Of a stretch of DNA of 38,519 nt, positions 25,517 to 35,300 are shown piece after piece. Under the pieces are notes generated by a model. That model worked only from the letters and a program-made list of their open reading frames with translations, had not been told where the DNA came from and searched no databases. Positions within the stretch are counted from its first letter, which is position 1. Every line of letters starts with the position of its first letter. Source of the DNA: Pedobacter sp. Leaf216 (lineage in GTDB: Bacteria; Bacteroidota; Bacteroidia; Sphingobacteriales; Sphingobacteriaceae). The translations under genes and the position numbers were made by a program. The stretch is taken from the NCBI RefSeq assembly GCF_001421515.1, contig NZ_LMKM01000012.1, positions 488,528-527,046 of the forward strand, given 5' to 3'.

Positions 25517-25960
25517 TTAAGAAACCCCAAAGAATGATCTTCCCGGAACATCTTTAACCATTAATAAAATAGCTACAATAATTAAAATCAAGGCCAGGCC
25601 GAAGAAAACAGCAATAGTACGGTGTTTTGCAACTGCTTCTGTTACCTTTTTCGATTTTGCATTTCCAATCGTGATTAAAATAATTGCAATAATCATCATT
25701 GAGGTATGTTCTGCCTTAAAGTACCGGCCAATAGCATTGCTCATAGGTAATTTGGTTAACGGACTTAAAAAAAACAGTACCAGGCCAATCAAAAACTGAA
25801 TATGTACACTAATCAATGTAAAAACATTCAGCTTGCGGTTACCTTCTGTGTATGTTTTATTGCCTAACCAGCCCGATAAAGCATTGATTACAGCGATAAC
25901 CAATAAAATTAATACGATGTAGCGCCATCCGGAGTGCGCAGATTTTACGATGTTGTACAT
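25517..25960 (-). CDS. Four-helix membrane protein with regularly placed histidines
   Basis: 147 residues from the ATG at 25960 (a TTG three codons upstream is less likely). Four helices are predicted: about 10-31, 46-66, 84-101 and 113-136. Each has one histidine near an end or in the middle (H9, H53, H85, H113), for example SAHSGWRYIV and AEHTSMMIIAII. That arrangement is what a bis-histidine haem b protein would show, and similar small proteins are sometimes labelled cytochrome B, but there is no family motif that proves haem binding. It stands alone with its own terminator. Confidence 0.7.
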   Translation of the reverse strand: MYNIVKSAHSGWRYIVLILLVIAVINALSGWLGNKTYTEGNRKLNVFTLISVHIQFLIGLVLFFLSPLTKLPMSNAIGRYFKAEHTSMMIIAIILITIGNAKSKKVTEAVAKHRTIAVFFGLALILIIVAILLMVKDVPGRSFFGVS

Positions 25961-26072
25961 TTTTATCAAATATGTTTAGCCAAAAATAGTCATTAATTGT
26001 AAAATATAGGATATTCAGTAGAATGAACACTAATTTATATTAGTTTTAAACAAATTAAACACTAAACTTATT

Positions 26073-29000
26073 ATGAAGAAAATTTTACTTGCCATTGGGC
26101 TGGTATTTTCTACTACATTTTTGTTTGCACAGCAAACAACCTTCCCTGTTAACGGCTCTTTTGATACCAGACCTGGAATGTTTGCCTTTACCAACGCAAC
26201 TATTGTAGTAAATGCCAACCAAACCTTATCAAATGCCACACTTTTAATTAAAGGACAAACCATACAGGGCGTTGGCGCTGGTTTGGCCGTACCAAAAGGT
26301 TATGTGGTAATCGATTTAAAAGGGAAATTTGTTTACCCATCGTTAATTGATGCTTTTACAAGCTATGGCCTGGCCGAAGCACCTGCACAACAACGGGGCT
26401 TTGGTGGTCAGCGACAATCTATTTTTGTTTCGACCAAAAAAGGTGCGTATGGCTGGAACGAATCCATCAGACCTGAAACGTATGTTAAAAATATTTTTTC
26501 TACCGATACTAAAAAGGCCGACGAATTGCGTAAAGCAGGTTTCGGAAGTGTTAATGTAATCAGTAGAGATGGCATTGCCCGTGGAGTGTCTGCAGCAGTA
26601 ACTTTAAACGAAGGTGCAGATAACAGCGTTATTTTGAAAGACCAAACCGCAGCGAACTATTCGTTTAACAAAGGCACTTCATCTAATGATTACCCTACCT
26701 CACTCATGGGTTCGATTGCCTTATTGCGCCAAACTTATTACGATGCGCAATGGTATGGCAAACAAAAAGATGAGTATAACATCTCTTTGGATGAATTTGG
26801 CAAACAACAAACTATGCCGCAGATTTTTGAAGTTGATGGCTGGCAGAACATTCTCCGTGCAGATAAAATTGGCAAAGAGTTTGGCAAGAAATACATCATT
26901 AAATCAACCGGTGATGAATACCAGCGCATAAACGAGGTAAAAGCGACCGGAGCAAGCTTAATTATTCCATTAACTTTCCCTAAAGCTTATGATGTTGAAG
27001 ATCCTGCGGAAGCCAGAAACCTGACTTTATCGCAAATGAAGGGCTGGGAACTTGCACCTACCAACCCGGCAAGCTTAGAAAAAGCAGGAATTAAATTTGC
27101 TTTAACTGCTTTTGGATTAGAGAACAGCCGCGATTTTTGGACGAACATCCGCACGGCGATAGAAAATGGCTTAACCGAAAAGCAAGCCTTACAATCGGTT
27201 ACCGAAATACCTGCTTCATTGTTGGGTATCAGTGATAAAGTAGGTTCCCTTGAAAAAGGAAAAGTGGCTAACTTTTTAATCTCATCTGATAATTTATTTA
27301 AAAACGGAAACATTATTTTCGAAAACTGGGTTCAGGGCAAACGCTTCATCGTAAACAAAATGGATGTAAGTGATGTACGCGGCACTTACAACTTAAATGT
27401 TGATGGTGTTGGTGCTTTAACGCTAAAGATAACAGGAACAGGTGGCGGTTCTACCGCTGCAATTGAAAGATTGGGTACAGATAGCGTAAAAACCACTGCC
27501 ACTTTTACCAGAAACGGAGATTGGGTAAGCATCAATTTCAATTTAAAGAAAAGTCCGAAAGGCGATATCCGCTTAAGCGGTTACATCACCTCTGCAAACC
27601 CGGTAACTATAAAAGGCGAATCGGCATTGGCTGATGGCACCAGCGGTAAATTTACTGCTACTTACAAAGAGGCCGCAAAAGATACTCCTAAAAAAGATGA
27701 GCCTAAAGCAACCTTGGCATTAGGCCCTGTTATTTATCCTTTTTCTGCCTTTGGGAGTACTGAATTACCTAAACAGGAAACCGTATTAATTAAAAATGGT
27801 ACTGTATGGACGAATGAGAAAGATGGTGTTCTTTTAAATGCTGATGTACTTTTGGAAAACGGAAAGATTAAAGCCGTTGGTAAAAACCTTTCGGCAAGTG
27901 GTGCAAAAGTAATTGATGCTACGGGCAAACACGTCACTGCCGGTATTATTGATGAACACTCGCACATTGCCGGTGCTGGTGGCATTAATGAAGGTGCGCA
28001 ATCGGTATCTGCCGAGGTTCGTGTTGCCGATATTATCAACTCTGAAGATGTGAACATTTACCGCCAGCTGGCCGGTGGTGTTACCACTTCGCATATCCTG
28101 CATGGCTCGGCTAACCCAATTGGCGGTCAGTCGCAGTTGATTAAACTCCGTTGGGGTAAATCGCCCGAAGATTTAAAATTTGCTGGTGCTGATGGTTTCA
28201 TCAAGTTTGCCCTGGGCGAAAATGTTAAACAGAGCAACTTTGGTACTGGTGCACGTTTCCCGGTTACGCGGATGGGGGTAGAGCAAACTTTTGTAGATGA
28301 GTTTACCCGCGCAAAAGAGTATGCAAAAGCAATTTCGGTTAAAGGCAATAGTGTACGTAAAGATTTAGAGCTAGATGCTATTGTAGAAATCCTGAACAAT
28401 AAACGTTTCATTACCTGCCACTCTTATGTACAGAGCGAAATTAACATGTTAATACATGTTGCAGATAGCTTAGGATTTAAAATAAACACTTTTACGCACA
28501 TTTTAGAAGGTTATAAAGTGGCCGACAAAATGAAAGCACATGGCATTGCAGGCTCTACCTTTTCTGATTGGTGGGCATATAAAAACGAAGTTGCCGAGGC
28601 CATTCCCTACAATGGAAAAATTATGCACAACGTGGGTATTACTACAGCCTTTAACTCAGACGATGCCGAAATGGCACGCCACTTAAACCAGGAAGCAGGA
28701 AAATCGGTATTGTATGGTAACGTGCCTGAAGAATATGCGCTTAAATTTGTAACGCTTAATCCGGCCAGAATGCTTCATATTGATGATAAAGTGGGCAGTT
28801 TAAAAGCTGGTAAGGATGCCGATGTGGTAATATGGACAGCCAACCCACTTTCTATTTATGCCCGCGCTGAAAAAACATTTGTTGATGGTATTCCGTATTG
28901 GGACATTGATAAAGATGCCTTGGTGATTAAAACACAACAGGCAGAAAAAGCCCGCCTGATTCAAAAAATGTTGGATAGCAAAAGTAAAGGCGGCCGCACA

Positions 29001-29093
29001 CAACGCCCAATGGGTGATGCACCACGATTATACAATTGCGAAACTTTAGAAAACTATTCTGCAGAATTAACCGAGAAAGAACATGCACACTAA
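26073..29093 (+). CDS. Secreted two-domain amidohydrolase, C-terminal half active-looking
   Basis: 1006 residues with a signal peptide (MKKILLAIGLVFSTTFLFAQ). It holds two amidohydrolase-like units joined by a beta domain of about residues 425-545. The C-terminal unit (about 560-970) has a full metal site: HSH at 629-631, H783 in FITCHSY, H809 in THILEG and D863 in NSDDAE, and ends with the imidazolonepropionase-like LNPARML plus GSLKAGKDADVVIW. The N-terminal unit (about 30-420) has DAFTSYG where DAHTHxG is expected (F95, S97), so it cannot bind metal that way. Substrate unknown; the cellular location would be periplasmic or outer-surface. Co-transcribed with the next gene. Confidence 0.88.
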   Translation: MKKILLAIGLVFSTTFLFAQQTTFPVNGSFDTRPGMFAFTNATIVVNANQTLSNATLLIKGQTIQGVGAGLAVPKGYVVIDLKGKFVYPSLIDAFTSYGLAEAPAQQRGFGGQRQSIFVSTKKGAYGWNESIRPETYVKNIFSTDTKKADELRKAGFGSVNVISRDGIARGVSAAVTLNEGADNSVILKDQTAANYSFNKGTSSNDYPTSLMGSIALLRQTYYDAQWYGKQKDEYNISLDEFGKQQTMPQIFEVDGWQNILRADKIGKEFGKKYIIKSTGDEYQRINEVKATGASLIIPLTFPKAYDVEDPAEARNLTLSQMKGWELAPTNPASLEKAGIKFALTAFGLENSRDFWTNIRTAIENGLTEKQALQSVTEIPASLLGISDKVGSLEKGKVANFLISSDNLFKNGNIIFENWVQGKRFIVNKMDVSDVRGTYNLNVDGVGALTLKITGTGGGSTAAIERLGTDSVKTTATFTRNGDWVSINFNLKKSPKGDIRLSGYITSANPVTIKGESALADGTSGKFTATYKEAAKDTPKKDEPKATLALGPVIYPFSAFGSTELPKQETVLIKNGTVWTNEKDGVLLNADVLLENGKIKAVGKNLSASGAKVIDATGKHVTAGIIDEHSHIAGAGGINEGAQSVSAEVRVADIINSEDVNIYRQLAGGVTTSHILHGSANPIGGQSQLIKLRWGKSPEDLKFAGADGFIKFALGENVKQSNFGTGARFPVTRMGVEQTFVDEFTRAKEYAKAISVKGNSVRKDLELDAIVEILNNKRFITCHSYVQSEINMLIHVADSLGFKINTFTHILEGYKVADKMKAHGIAGSTFSDWWAYKNEVAEAIPYNGKIMHNVGITTAFNSDDAEMARHLNQEAGKSVLYGNVPEEYALKFVTLNPARMLHIDDKVGSLKAGKDADVVIWTANPLSIYARAEKTFVDGIPYWDIDKDALVIKTQQAEKARLIQKMLDSKSKGGRTQRPMGDAPRLYNCETLENYSAELTEKEHAH

Positions 29094-29094
29094 C

Positions 29095-30405
29095 ATGAAA
29101 ACATATTTATTCAGTCTGGCTTTTTCGGCTTCGAGCCTGATGTGTTTTGCGCAGGCAAACATTTCGCCAGCCAAAAAACAAAGTAAAACGATAGCCATTA
29201 CCGGTGCCACAGTACATGTAGGTAATGGAACAATAATTGAAAATGGCACCATCCTTTTTGGTAACGGTAAAATTATTTCGGTTACGGCCAATGGCCAGGT
29301 ACCACAAGATGATGTGTTACGTATTGTAGCTACTGGCAAACACATTTACCCGGGCTTTATTGCCGCTACTACAAATTTAGGCCTAACAGAAATTGAAGCG
29401 GTAAAAGCAACATTGGATTTTCAGGAAATCGGCGATTTTAATTCGCACATCCGTTCGATTGTAGCGTATAATACCGATTCGAAAGTTCCGGCCACGTTGC
29501 GCAGCAATGGGGTGTTAATGGCACAGCCAACTCCACAGGGCGGTACGGTTTCGGGCAGTTCATCAGTTGTGCAGCTCGATGCCTGGAACTGGGAAGATGC
29601 AGCACTTAAAACGGATGACGCCATGCACATGACCTGGCCTGTTACGCCTCGTTTTAGAGGTGGTTTTGGAGGCTTCGGCCGGCCGCAGCAATCGCCAGAA
29701 TCGTTAGCGGAAAGAACACAGGCAGCCATTGCGCAGTTAACCTCCTTTTTTGCTGAGGCTAAAGCTTATTCGGAAATGGGCAAACCAGAAGTGATTAACA
29801 CGCGTTTCGAAGCGATGAAGAAAGTATTTGCAGGCAACGAAAAACTGTTTATCGCGGCCGATAGTCAGAAAGATATCGTTGCAGCTGTTAATTTCGCCAA
29901 AAAGTTTGGCATTACGCCTGTAATTACGGGTGCTGATGAAGCTTACCTGATTATCGATTTCTTAAAAGAGAACAACATTACCCTGGTGGTTAAACAGCCT
30001 CATGCTTTACCCAACAACAATGATGATGATGTAAATATGCCTTATAAAAACGCTGCTGTTTTGGCCAATGCCGGCTTAAACGTGGTATTGAGTATTGATG
30101 GTTACTGGCAACAACGCAACCTCCCTTTTATGGCGGGTACGGTTACTGCATGGGGTTTGGATAAAGAAAAAGCATTATCTACCATTACTTTAAATGCAGC
30201 CAAAGCAATGGGCGTTGATAAAATTACGGGCAGTATTGAAACCGGTAAAGATGCCACTTTCTTTATCTCGGCAGGCGATGCTTTAGATATGCGTACCAAT
30301 AAAGTGGAACAAGCATTTATACAGGGCAGAGATATAAATCTTGATAACCTGCACAAACAATTGGATAAAAAATTCAGCGATAAATATACCGCCGAAAAGA
30401 AATAG
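29095..30405 (+). CDS. Secreted amidohydrolase-like protein lacking the metal-binding HxH
   Basis: 436 residues from the ATG at 29095 (one bp after the previous stop), which begins a signal peptide (MKTYLFSLAFSASSLMCFAQ). An upstream in-frame ATG at 29083 would add four residues and overlap the previous gene. The amidohydrolase fold is clear: ITGATVHVGNGTIIENGTIL, YPGFIAATTNLGL, LNAAKAMGVD and GSIETGKDATFFIS. The HxH position reads TTN (T92-N94) and the other metal ligands are also absent. It resembles the inactive N-terminal half of its neighbour and may be a structural partner of it. A Gly/Phe/Arg-rich loop occurs near RFRGGFGGFGRPQ. Confidence 0.85.
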   Translation: MKTYLFSLAFSASSLMCFAQANISPAKKQSKTIAITGATVHVGNGTIIENGTILFGNGKIISVTANGQVPQDDVLRIVATGKHIYPGFIAATTNLGLTEIEAVKATLDFQEIGDFNSHIRSIVAYNTDSKVPATLRSNGVLMAQPTPQGGTVSGSSSVVQLDAWNWEDAALKTDDAMHMTWPVTPRFRGGFGGFGRPQQSPESLAERTQAAIAQLTSFFAEAKAYSEMGKPEVINTRFEAMKKVFAGNEKLFIAADSQKDIVAAVNFAKKFGITPVITGADEAYLIIDFLKENNITLVVKQPHALPNNNDDDVNMPYKNAAVLANAGLNVVLSIDGYWQQRNLPFMAGTVTAWGLDKEKALSTITLNAAKAMGVDKITGSIETGKDATFFISAGDALDMRTNKVEQAFIQGRDINLDNLHKQLDKKFSDKYTAEKK

Positions 30406-30470
30406 CATTTTAATGGTTAACTGGTTAATTGTTTAAACCGGTTAATTGACTGTTAAAGCTTAAAATTAGA

Positions 30471-30496
30471 ACGGCCGATATTAATTTACCGGCCGT
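30471..30496 (+). terminator. Terminator of the amidohydrolase operon
   Basis: ACGGCCG and CGGCCGT form a 7-bp stem with a 12-nt loop, followed by TTTTTG. It lies 65 bp after the stop of the second amidohydrolase gene. Confidence 0.75.
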
Positions 30497-30564
30497 TTTT
30501 TGTTTAATAACGATTTGGCTGGCTTTACGGCTGATCATCAAACGTCCATATCTGGACTAAAACA

Positions 30565-30695
30565 CCAATTATAAAATTGGCTCCCTAGGATTCGTCCCGA
30601 TGGGACGATCTGTGAATATTACAGTCTTATATCGTCCCATCGGGACGAATCCCAGGTGGAAAAAACATGGTTGTTTTTTCCGTTCCGTAGGAACG
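30565..30695. repeat. Cluster of four hairpins, including a 22-bp perfect inverted repeat
   Basis: In order: CCAATT-ATAA-AATTGG at 30565-30580; a perfect 22-bp inverted repeat with arms 30588-30609 and 30631-30652 around 21 nt; GGAAAAAACA-TGGT-TGTTTTTTCC at 30658-30681; and CGTTCC-GTA-GGAACG at 30681-30695. Each arm of the large repeat itself holds CGTCCC-GAT-GGGACG. This looks like a composite REP-type intergenic element. It lies between convergent genes and occupies most of the gap 30406-30709, apart from the terminator. Confidence 0.75.
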
Positions 30696-30709
30696 TTTCA
30701 TACTTATAA

Positions 30710-31207
30710 TCAAATCTCAGTAAGTTCAAGCGCCTCTTTACTAAATTTTAAATAGACAACGGTTAGTTTTGTACCTACCGAATAACGGGAATAATCTTTG
30801 GGTTTTACCCTGATTCTTATTTTATCTTTTTTAGCTGGTCCGGCAAAAGTCAGGTATTCTGCATGTTCTGTTTTATCACGGTTGATCACTACACTAATTA
30901 ATTTGTTTTTACCCCTGGCTTTATCCTTTTTCCAATTGGCACTATCGTAGCTCATTACCAGCCAGGCAAAGCAATAGCAAAAACCATACATAGCAAAGCC
31001 CGCACCTACAAATAAAATATAATCGTAGTACTTAAAATCTGCAAAGTGGTCTTTCAACAGTAGCGCAGTAAAAGCCATCAATAAAAATATACTTCCCCCT
31101 AAAACCATTGGGAGAACCTTTTTAACTCCTTCTTCCATACTTGCTATATGCTTTAGATCTTCATCATTTAAAGGTATATTTTCTTCTAACTGTATTTCCA
31201 TATCCAT
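30710..31207 (-). CDS. Membrane protein of unknown function
   Basis: 165 residues. After an acidic N-terminal helix (about 1-30) come two transmembrane helices (about 32-52 and 62-84) and a C-terminal ~75-residue beta-rich domain with many K, R and V residues ending TKLTVVYLKFSKEALELTEI. I do not recognise the family. The architecture of two helices plus a small soluble beta domain resembles other uncharacterised Bacteroidota membrane proteins. It is a single gene, convergent with the amidohydrolase pair. Confidence 0.7.
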   Translation of the reverse strand: MDMEIQLEENIPLNDEDLKHIASMEEGVKKVLPMVLGGSIFLLMAFTALLLKDHFADFKYYDYILFVGAGFAMYGFCYCFAWLVMSYDSANWKKDKARGKNKLISVVINRDKTEHAEYLTFAGPAKKDKIRIRVKPKDYSRYSVGTKLTVVYLKFSKEALELTEI

Positions 31208-31319
31208 CGGTTATCATCGGTGCCCCCCAACACTAAATAGATTTGCTTTACAAGTAAAATTAAGTGATTAATATTAATTTAATCATTATTGGTAAAACCA
31301 AGATAATTTATTCAATTGC

Positions 31320-31344
31320 TGGCGCACGCGCGATGCGTGTGCCA
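31320..31344 (-). repeat. REP-like hairpin upstream of the RAYT gene
   Basis: TGGCGCACGC, 5-nt loop GCGAT, GCGTGTGCCA: a 10-bp stem with one G-T wobble. It is in the minus orientation relative to the downstream copies at 32057-32116 and lies 157 bp before the transposase start. The rest of 31208-31501 is AT-rich and without a gene. Confidence 0.75.
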
Positions 31345-31501
31345 ACGTTAAGTATTATATTTTTTCCTATATTTAAATCATAATCATCTCTATAAAAAAC
31401 CATACCCCACCAACCCTCCCAAGGTTAAAATGGTTTATTCGTATTAATTTATAAAAGTTATACATGCTTTTGCTCATGCACTGGCAATAAAAAATACAGA
31501 A

Positions 31502-32047
31502 ATGAGCCGTAAATATAAATTCCATAATAAAGAGGGATTATACTTTGTAAGTTTTGCCACAGTATATTGGTTGGATATTTTTGTTAGACGCATATACTGC
31601 GACATTTTTGTTGATTGCTTAACTTATTGTACAAAAAACCTTGGTTTGGAACTCCACTGCTGGTGTATTATGACAAGTCATGTGCATTTAATATTTAGTG
31701 CAAAAAACAATAATCCAGATAAGCTGCTCGGTAGGATAAAAGAATATACTTCCAAACAAATTGTGAAGGCCATTAAAGAGAATGGTAAAGAAAGCAGAAA
31801 AGAATGGCTGCTGTGGATGTTTAAGCGGGCAGGCTCAAAAAGCAGTAACGTTACAGAATATCAATTTTGGCAACATAACAATCAACCTATAGAATTATGG
31901 AGTGCCGAAGTTATTGAGCAAAAGGCCAATTACCTGCACGAAAATCCGGTTGTTGCTGGCTATGTTAACGAGGCCTGGCATTGGAAATACAGTAGCGCGA
32001 TAGACTATAGCGGAGGTAAAGGATTGATAGAATTGAATGAACTTTAA
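31502..32047 (+). CDS. REP-associated tyrosine transposase (RAYT, Y1_Tnp/HUH)
   Basis: 181 residues. The HUH nuclease signature is CIMTSHVHLIF with H60 and H62 as metal ligands, and the single catalytic tyrosine is probably Y144 in NYLHENPVVAGYV. These are the two motifs of the IS200/IS605-like RAYT group. RAYTs are domesticated, usually single-copy proteins that cut and join REP hairpins; they are not flanked by IS ends. Here REP-like hairpins lie on both sides (31320-31344; 32057-32167), the arrangement called a REPtron. There is no TnpB partner and no target-site duplication that I can see. Confidence 0.88.
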   Translation: MSRKYKFHNKEGLYFVSFATVYWLDIFVRRIYCDIFVDCLTYCTKNLGLELHCWCIMTSHVHLIFSAKNNNPDKLLGRIKEYTSKQIVKAIKENGKESRKEWLLWMFKRAGSKSSNVTEYQFWQHNNQPIELWSAEVIEQKANYLHENPVVAGYVNEAWHWKYSSAIDYSGGKGLIELNEL

Positions 32048-32056
32048 TTTTTTTTA

Positions 32057-32167
32057 TAGCACACGCGGCAGCGTATGCTAAATTATTAAAGTAGCACACG
32101 CGGGACGCGTGCGCTAGCGAAAGTTAAATACAACCGAAGCGCTGGCGCACGCGTCCCGCGTGTGCTT
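32057..32167. repeat. Three REP-like hairpins downstream of the RAYT gene
   Basis: Three 24- to 25-nt hairpins: 32057-32080 (TAGCACACGC-GGCA-GCGTATGCTA), 32092-32116 (TAGCACACGC-GGGAC-GCGTGCGCTA) and 32143-32167. Stems of ~10 bp each carry one or more mismatches or wobbles. The first two are in the plus orientation. The third is the reverse complement form, so the last two make an inverted (BIME-like) pair. They start 9 bp after the transposase stop. The remaining bases to 32344 hold only the upstream region of the receptor gene. Confidence 0.82.
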
Positions 32168-32344
32168 AAGCGTAAGGTTAACATTAATTTAACACTCAGG
32201 GGCAGTATTAATTTATGAGTAACATTTTATTTTAACATCAGCCTATAAAAAGGGCAATCACTAAACCATTTCATAATATTAAATCTAATTCGGCTTAACA
32301 CCACATTAACATCTTTGTCATCATAAAAAATCAGAAAAATAATC

Positions 32345-35300
32345 ATGATGAAAAATTTACTTATTGCAGTGTCGCTACTGTTTTGCATTGTCTACAACCG
32401 GGCAAGTGCGCAAACCACGCAGGCATCAATCTCTGGTATTATAACCGATCAACAGAAAAAGCCTATTCCCGGGGTTTCTGTACAGATCAAAAACAACTCT
32501 ACAGGGTTTACCACCAAAACCTCTACCAATGCCCAGGGCGAGTACACTTTTAAAGAGCTTCCTTTGGGTGGGCCATATTCGGTAAAAGCAGTTTATGTGG
32601 GTTTTGGCGAGCAAACCAGAAATGGCTATATGTTAAACCTTGGCGATGTGGTTAAGGTGGGTATCACCATGCAGGAAGCTTCACAAGATTTAGAAGCCGT
32701 GCAGGTAATCGCTTCAGGTTTAAGAAACAAAGTTCAAAACTTTGGTGCTTCTACAGAAATTTCTGCTAAAACAATGAACCAATTACCTGTAAATGGGCGT
32801 AACTTTTCCAATTTAATGGATTTATCTCCGTTAAGTCGCGGCGGCAATATATCGGGCCAGTTGGGTTCATCTACAAATTATACCATTGATGGTATGAATG
32901 CTAAAAACCCAACATCAGCTGGTAGTACAACCAGTAGAAGTGGTGCGCCATACTCAATTTCTATTGAGGCTGTTCGTGAGTTTAAAGTAGTAACCAACCA
33001 ATACGATGTAACTTTGGGTAGAGCCGGTGGAGGTACCGTAACTGCAGTAACCAAATCGGGTACAAATACAGTAAGTGGAAGCGCATTTGGTTACGGAAGG
33101 GCTGATTGGTTATCATCACGTTATGATATCAGAGGCGTAAAGCGCGATAACGATTTCTCTACTTATCAATACGGTTTTACGTTGGGTGGACCGATTATTA
33201 AAGATAAATTACATTATTTCGTGGGTTTAGATCATCAGAAAGATGCCCGCCCATTAATTATTGCCGATGTAAATGGCCCTGCTGATGAAGCCCGTTTCAG
33301 AATTACGAACAGTACTTTAGCACAGTTTTTGGATGTTGCACGTACTAAATATGGCGTAGCAAACACCCCTCAGTATGGTTCTTTCGATAAAAAACGTGGA
33401 TCTGATGCTGCTTTTGCCCGTTTAGACTGGCAAATTAATGATAGAAATTTGTTAACCATTCGTGATAATTATACGAACGACAGAAACCCATTAGGTTTGG
33501 CTGATAATACTGCGATTAACTTCTACGAAAGTTATGGTAACGATAAAAACGTTGACAATAATTTATTGGCAACTTTACGTTCAACCATCAGCAGCAAAAT
33601 TACCAACGAATTAAAAATACAGCATTTATATACTTACCAGGCAAGTACGCAGAATGATGAATTAACGGGTGCCATTCCAAGAGCAATTGTAGGAAACATA
33701 AAATCAGACCTTGCTGATGGTACCAAGGGAATTTCTACTGCGATCCAAATTGGTGGCCACCGTTTCGGGCAGGAAGGTTTTACCAATAATGTTTTTCAAT
33801 TAGTAGATAACTTTTACTATAATACCGATAAGGTTAAATATACATTTGGTGTTGATGTAATGTATACCAATGCAAAATCGCTTTATGGTAGTGAGGTAAA
33901 CGGCCGTTTCGAATATTCAACTTCTCAGATTCAGGATCCTGCTTTTCCAAACGACCCTACAAAAAAGATCGAAGTACCGGCAATTACAAACTTTAACAAC
34001 CTTGCGCCAAATAGATTTTACCGCGAAGTACCATTGGTTGCAGATCCAACTGTTAAAGCCGGCATTTGGAATGCCGCTGTTTACGGCCAAATGCAAACCA
34101 AACTGGCTAAAGGTTTAGATTTTATAGGTGGCTTACGTATCGATTACAGCACGTATCCTAAATCGCCGCTTAACCAACAACTTTTTGATGCCATTGGCGT
34201 AAGAACGGATAATGAGTTAAAACAATTTTTAATTCAGCCAAGAATCCAATTTAACTGGGATATTAACGAAAACAGAACAGATTTTGTACGTTTTGGAGCA
34301 GGTATCTTCGGTTCGGATGTGAACAATTATGTAACCATTAACAACTTAACCTTTGATGGTAAACACTTGGCAACAGTTGATGTTTTTGGCAAAGATGTAC
34401 CCACACCAAACTTTATAGGTTATAGAAATGGTTCTGTTGCTACCCCTTCATTAACAGCTTTACAGGTACCAACGATTAATACTTATGCCGAGGATGCAAA
34501 AATTCCAGTGGTTTATAAAGCCAACTTATCATACAGTAAATTAATTACCGATAAACTTAAGGTTGGCATTACGGGTTATGCAACCCTTGGCCGTAACAAC
34601 TACATGTATGTAGATAAAAACATGGCAGGAAATCCTTACTTTACCCTGGCTAATGAAGGTAACCGTGGTGTATTTGTACCAACTTCGAGTATCACAGCAA
34701 GCAATGGTGTTGCCGATTGGAAAGGCGGACGTTTAACCAACCAGTTTGGCCGTGTGTTAGAATTAAACAGTAAAGGGAAAGTAAATCAGTTCGCTGTAGT
34801 TTTAGATGCGACGTGGAATTATTTTAAGGATGGAGAAATCTCGGCGAGTTATACTTATAACGATACAAAAGATAATACATCATATAATGGCAACGTGGCA
34901 AACTCTGCTACCTTATCTTTGCCTGTTAAAGATGATCCGAGAGATTTAAGCAAAATGTCTTATTCAGATAATCAATTCCGCAATAAGGTTGTTATTTATG
35001 GCACCTCGCCAAGTTTTTATGGCTTTAGGTTAGGTGTTCGCTACTCTGGTATTGGTGGAACGCGGTATAGTTTGTTGGCAGGCGGCAATATCAATGGTGA
35101 TTTTGTGGCTACAAACGATTTGGCTTATGTGTTTGACAGAAACAATCAAACTGTACCTGCAAATGTTCGTACAGGCTTACAAACGTTATTGGATAATCCA
35201 AACGCAAGCCAAAGTTTAAAAGATTATATCAATAAATACTCTGGTGAGATAGCAGAGCGAAATGGCGGTGTGAATGACTTTTTTGGCATTGTTGATTTAA

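Noticed and set aside
32310..32317. CATCTTTG as a promoter element of the TonB-dependent receptor gene
   Set aside because: It differs from TAnnTTTG at the first base and has no TTG at the right distance; too weak to list as a feature.
31208..32344. A complete IS200/IS605 insertion sequence
   Set aside because: No TnpB, no second copy and no defined left and right ends with a target motif. The hairpins on both sides are dispersed REP-type units, so a domesticated RAYT fits better.
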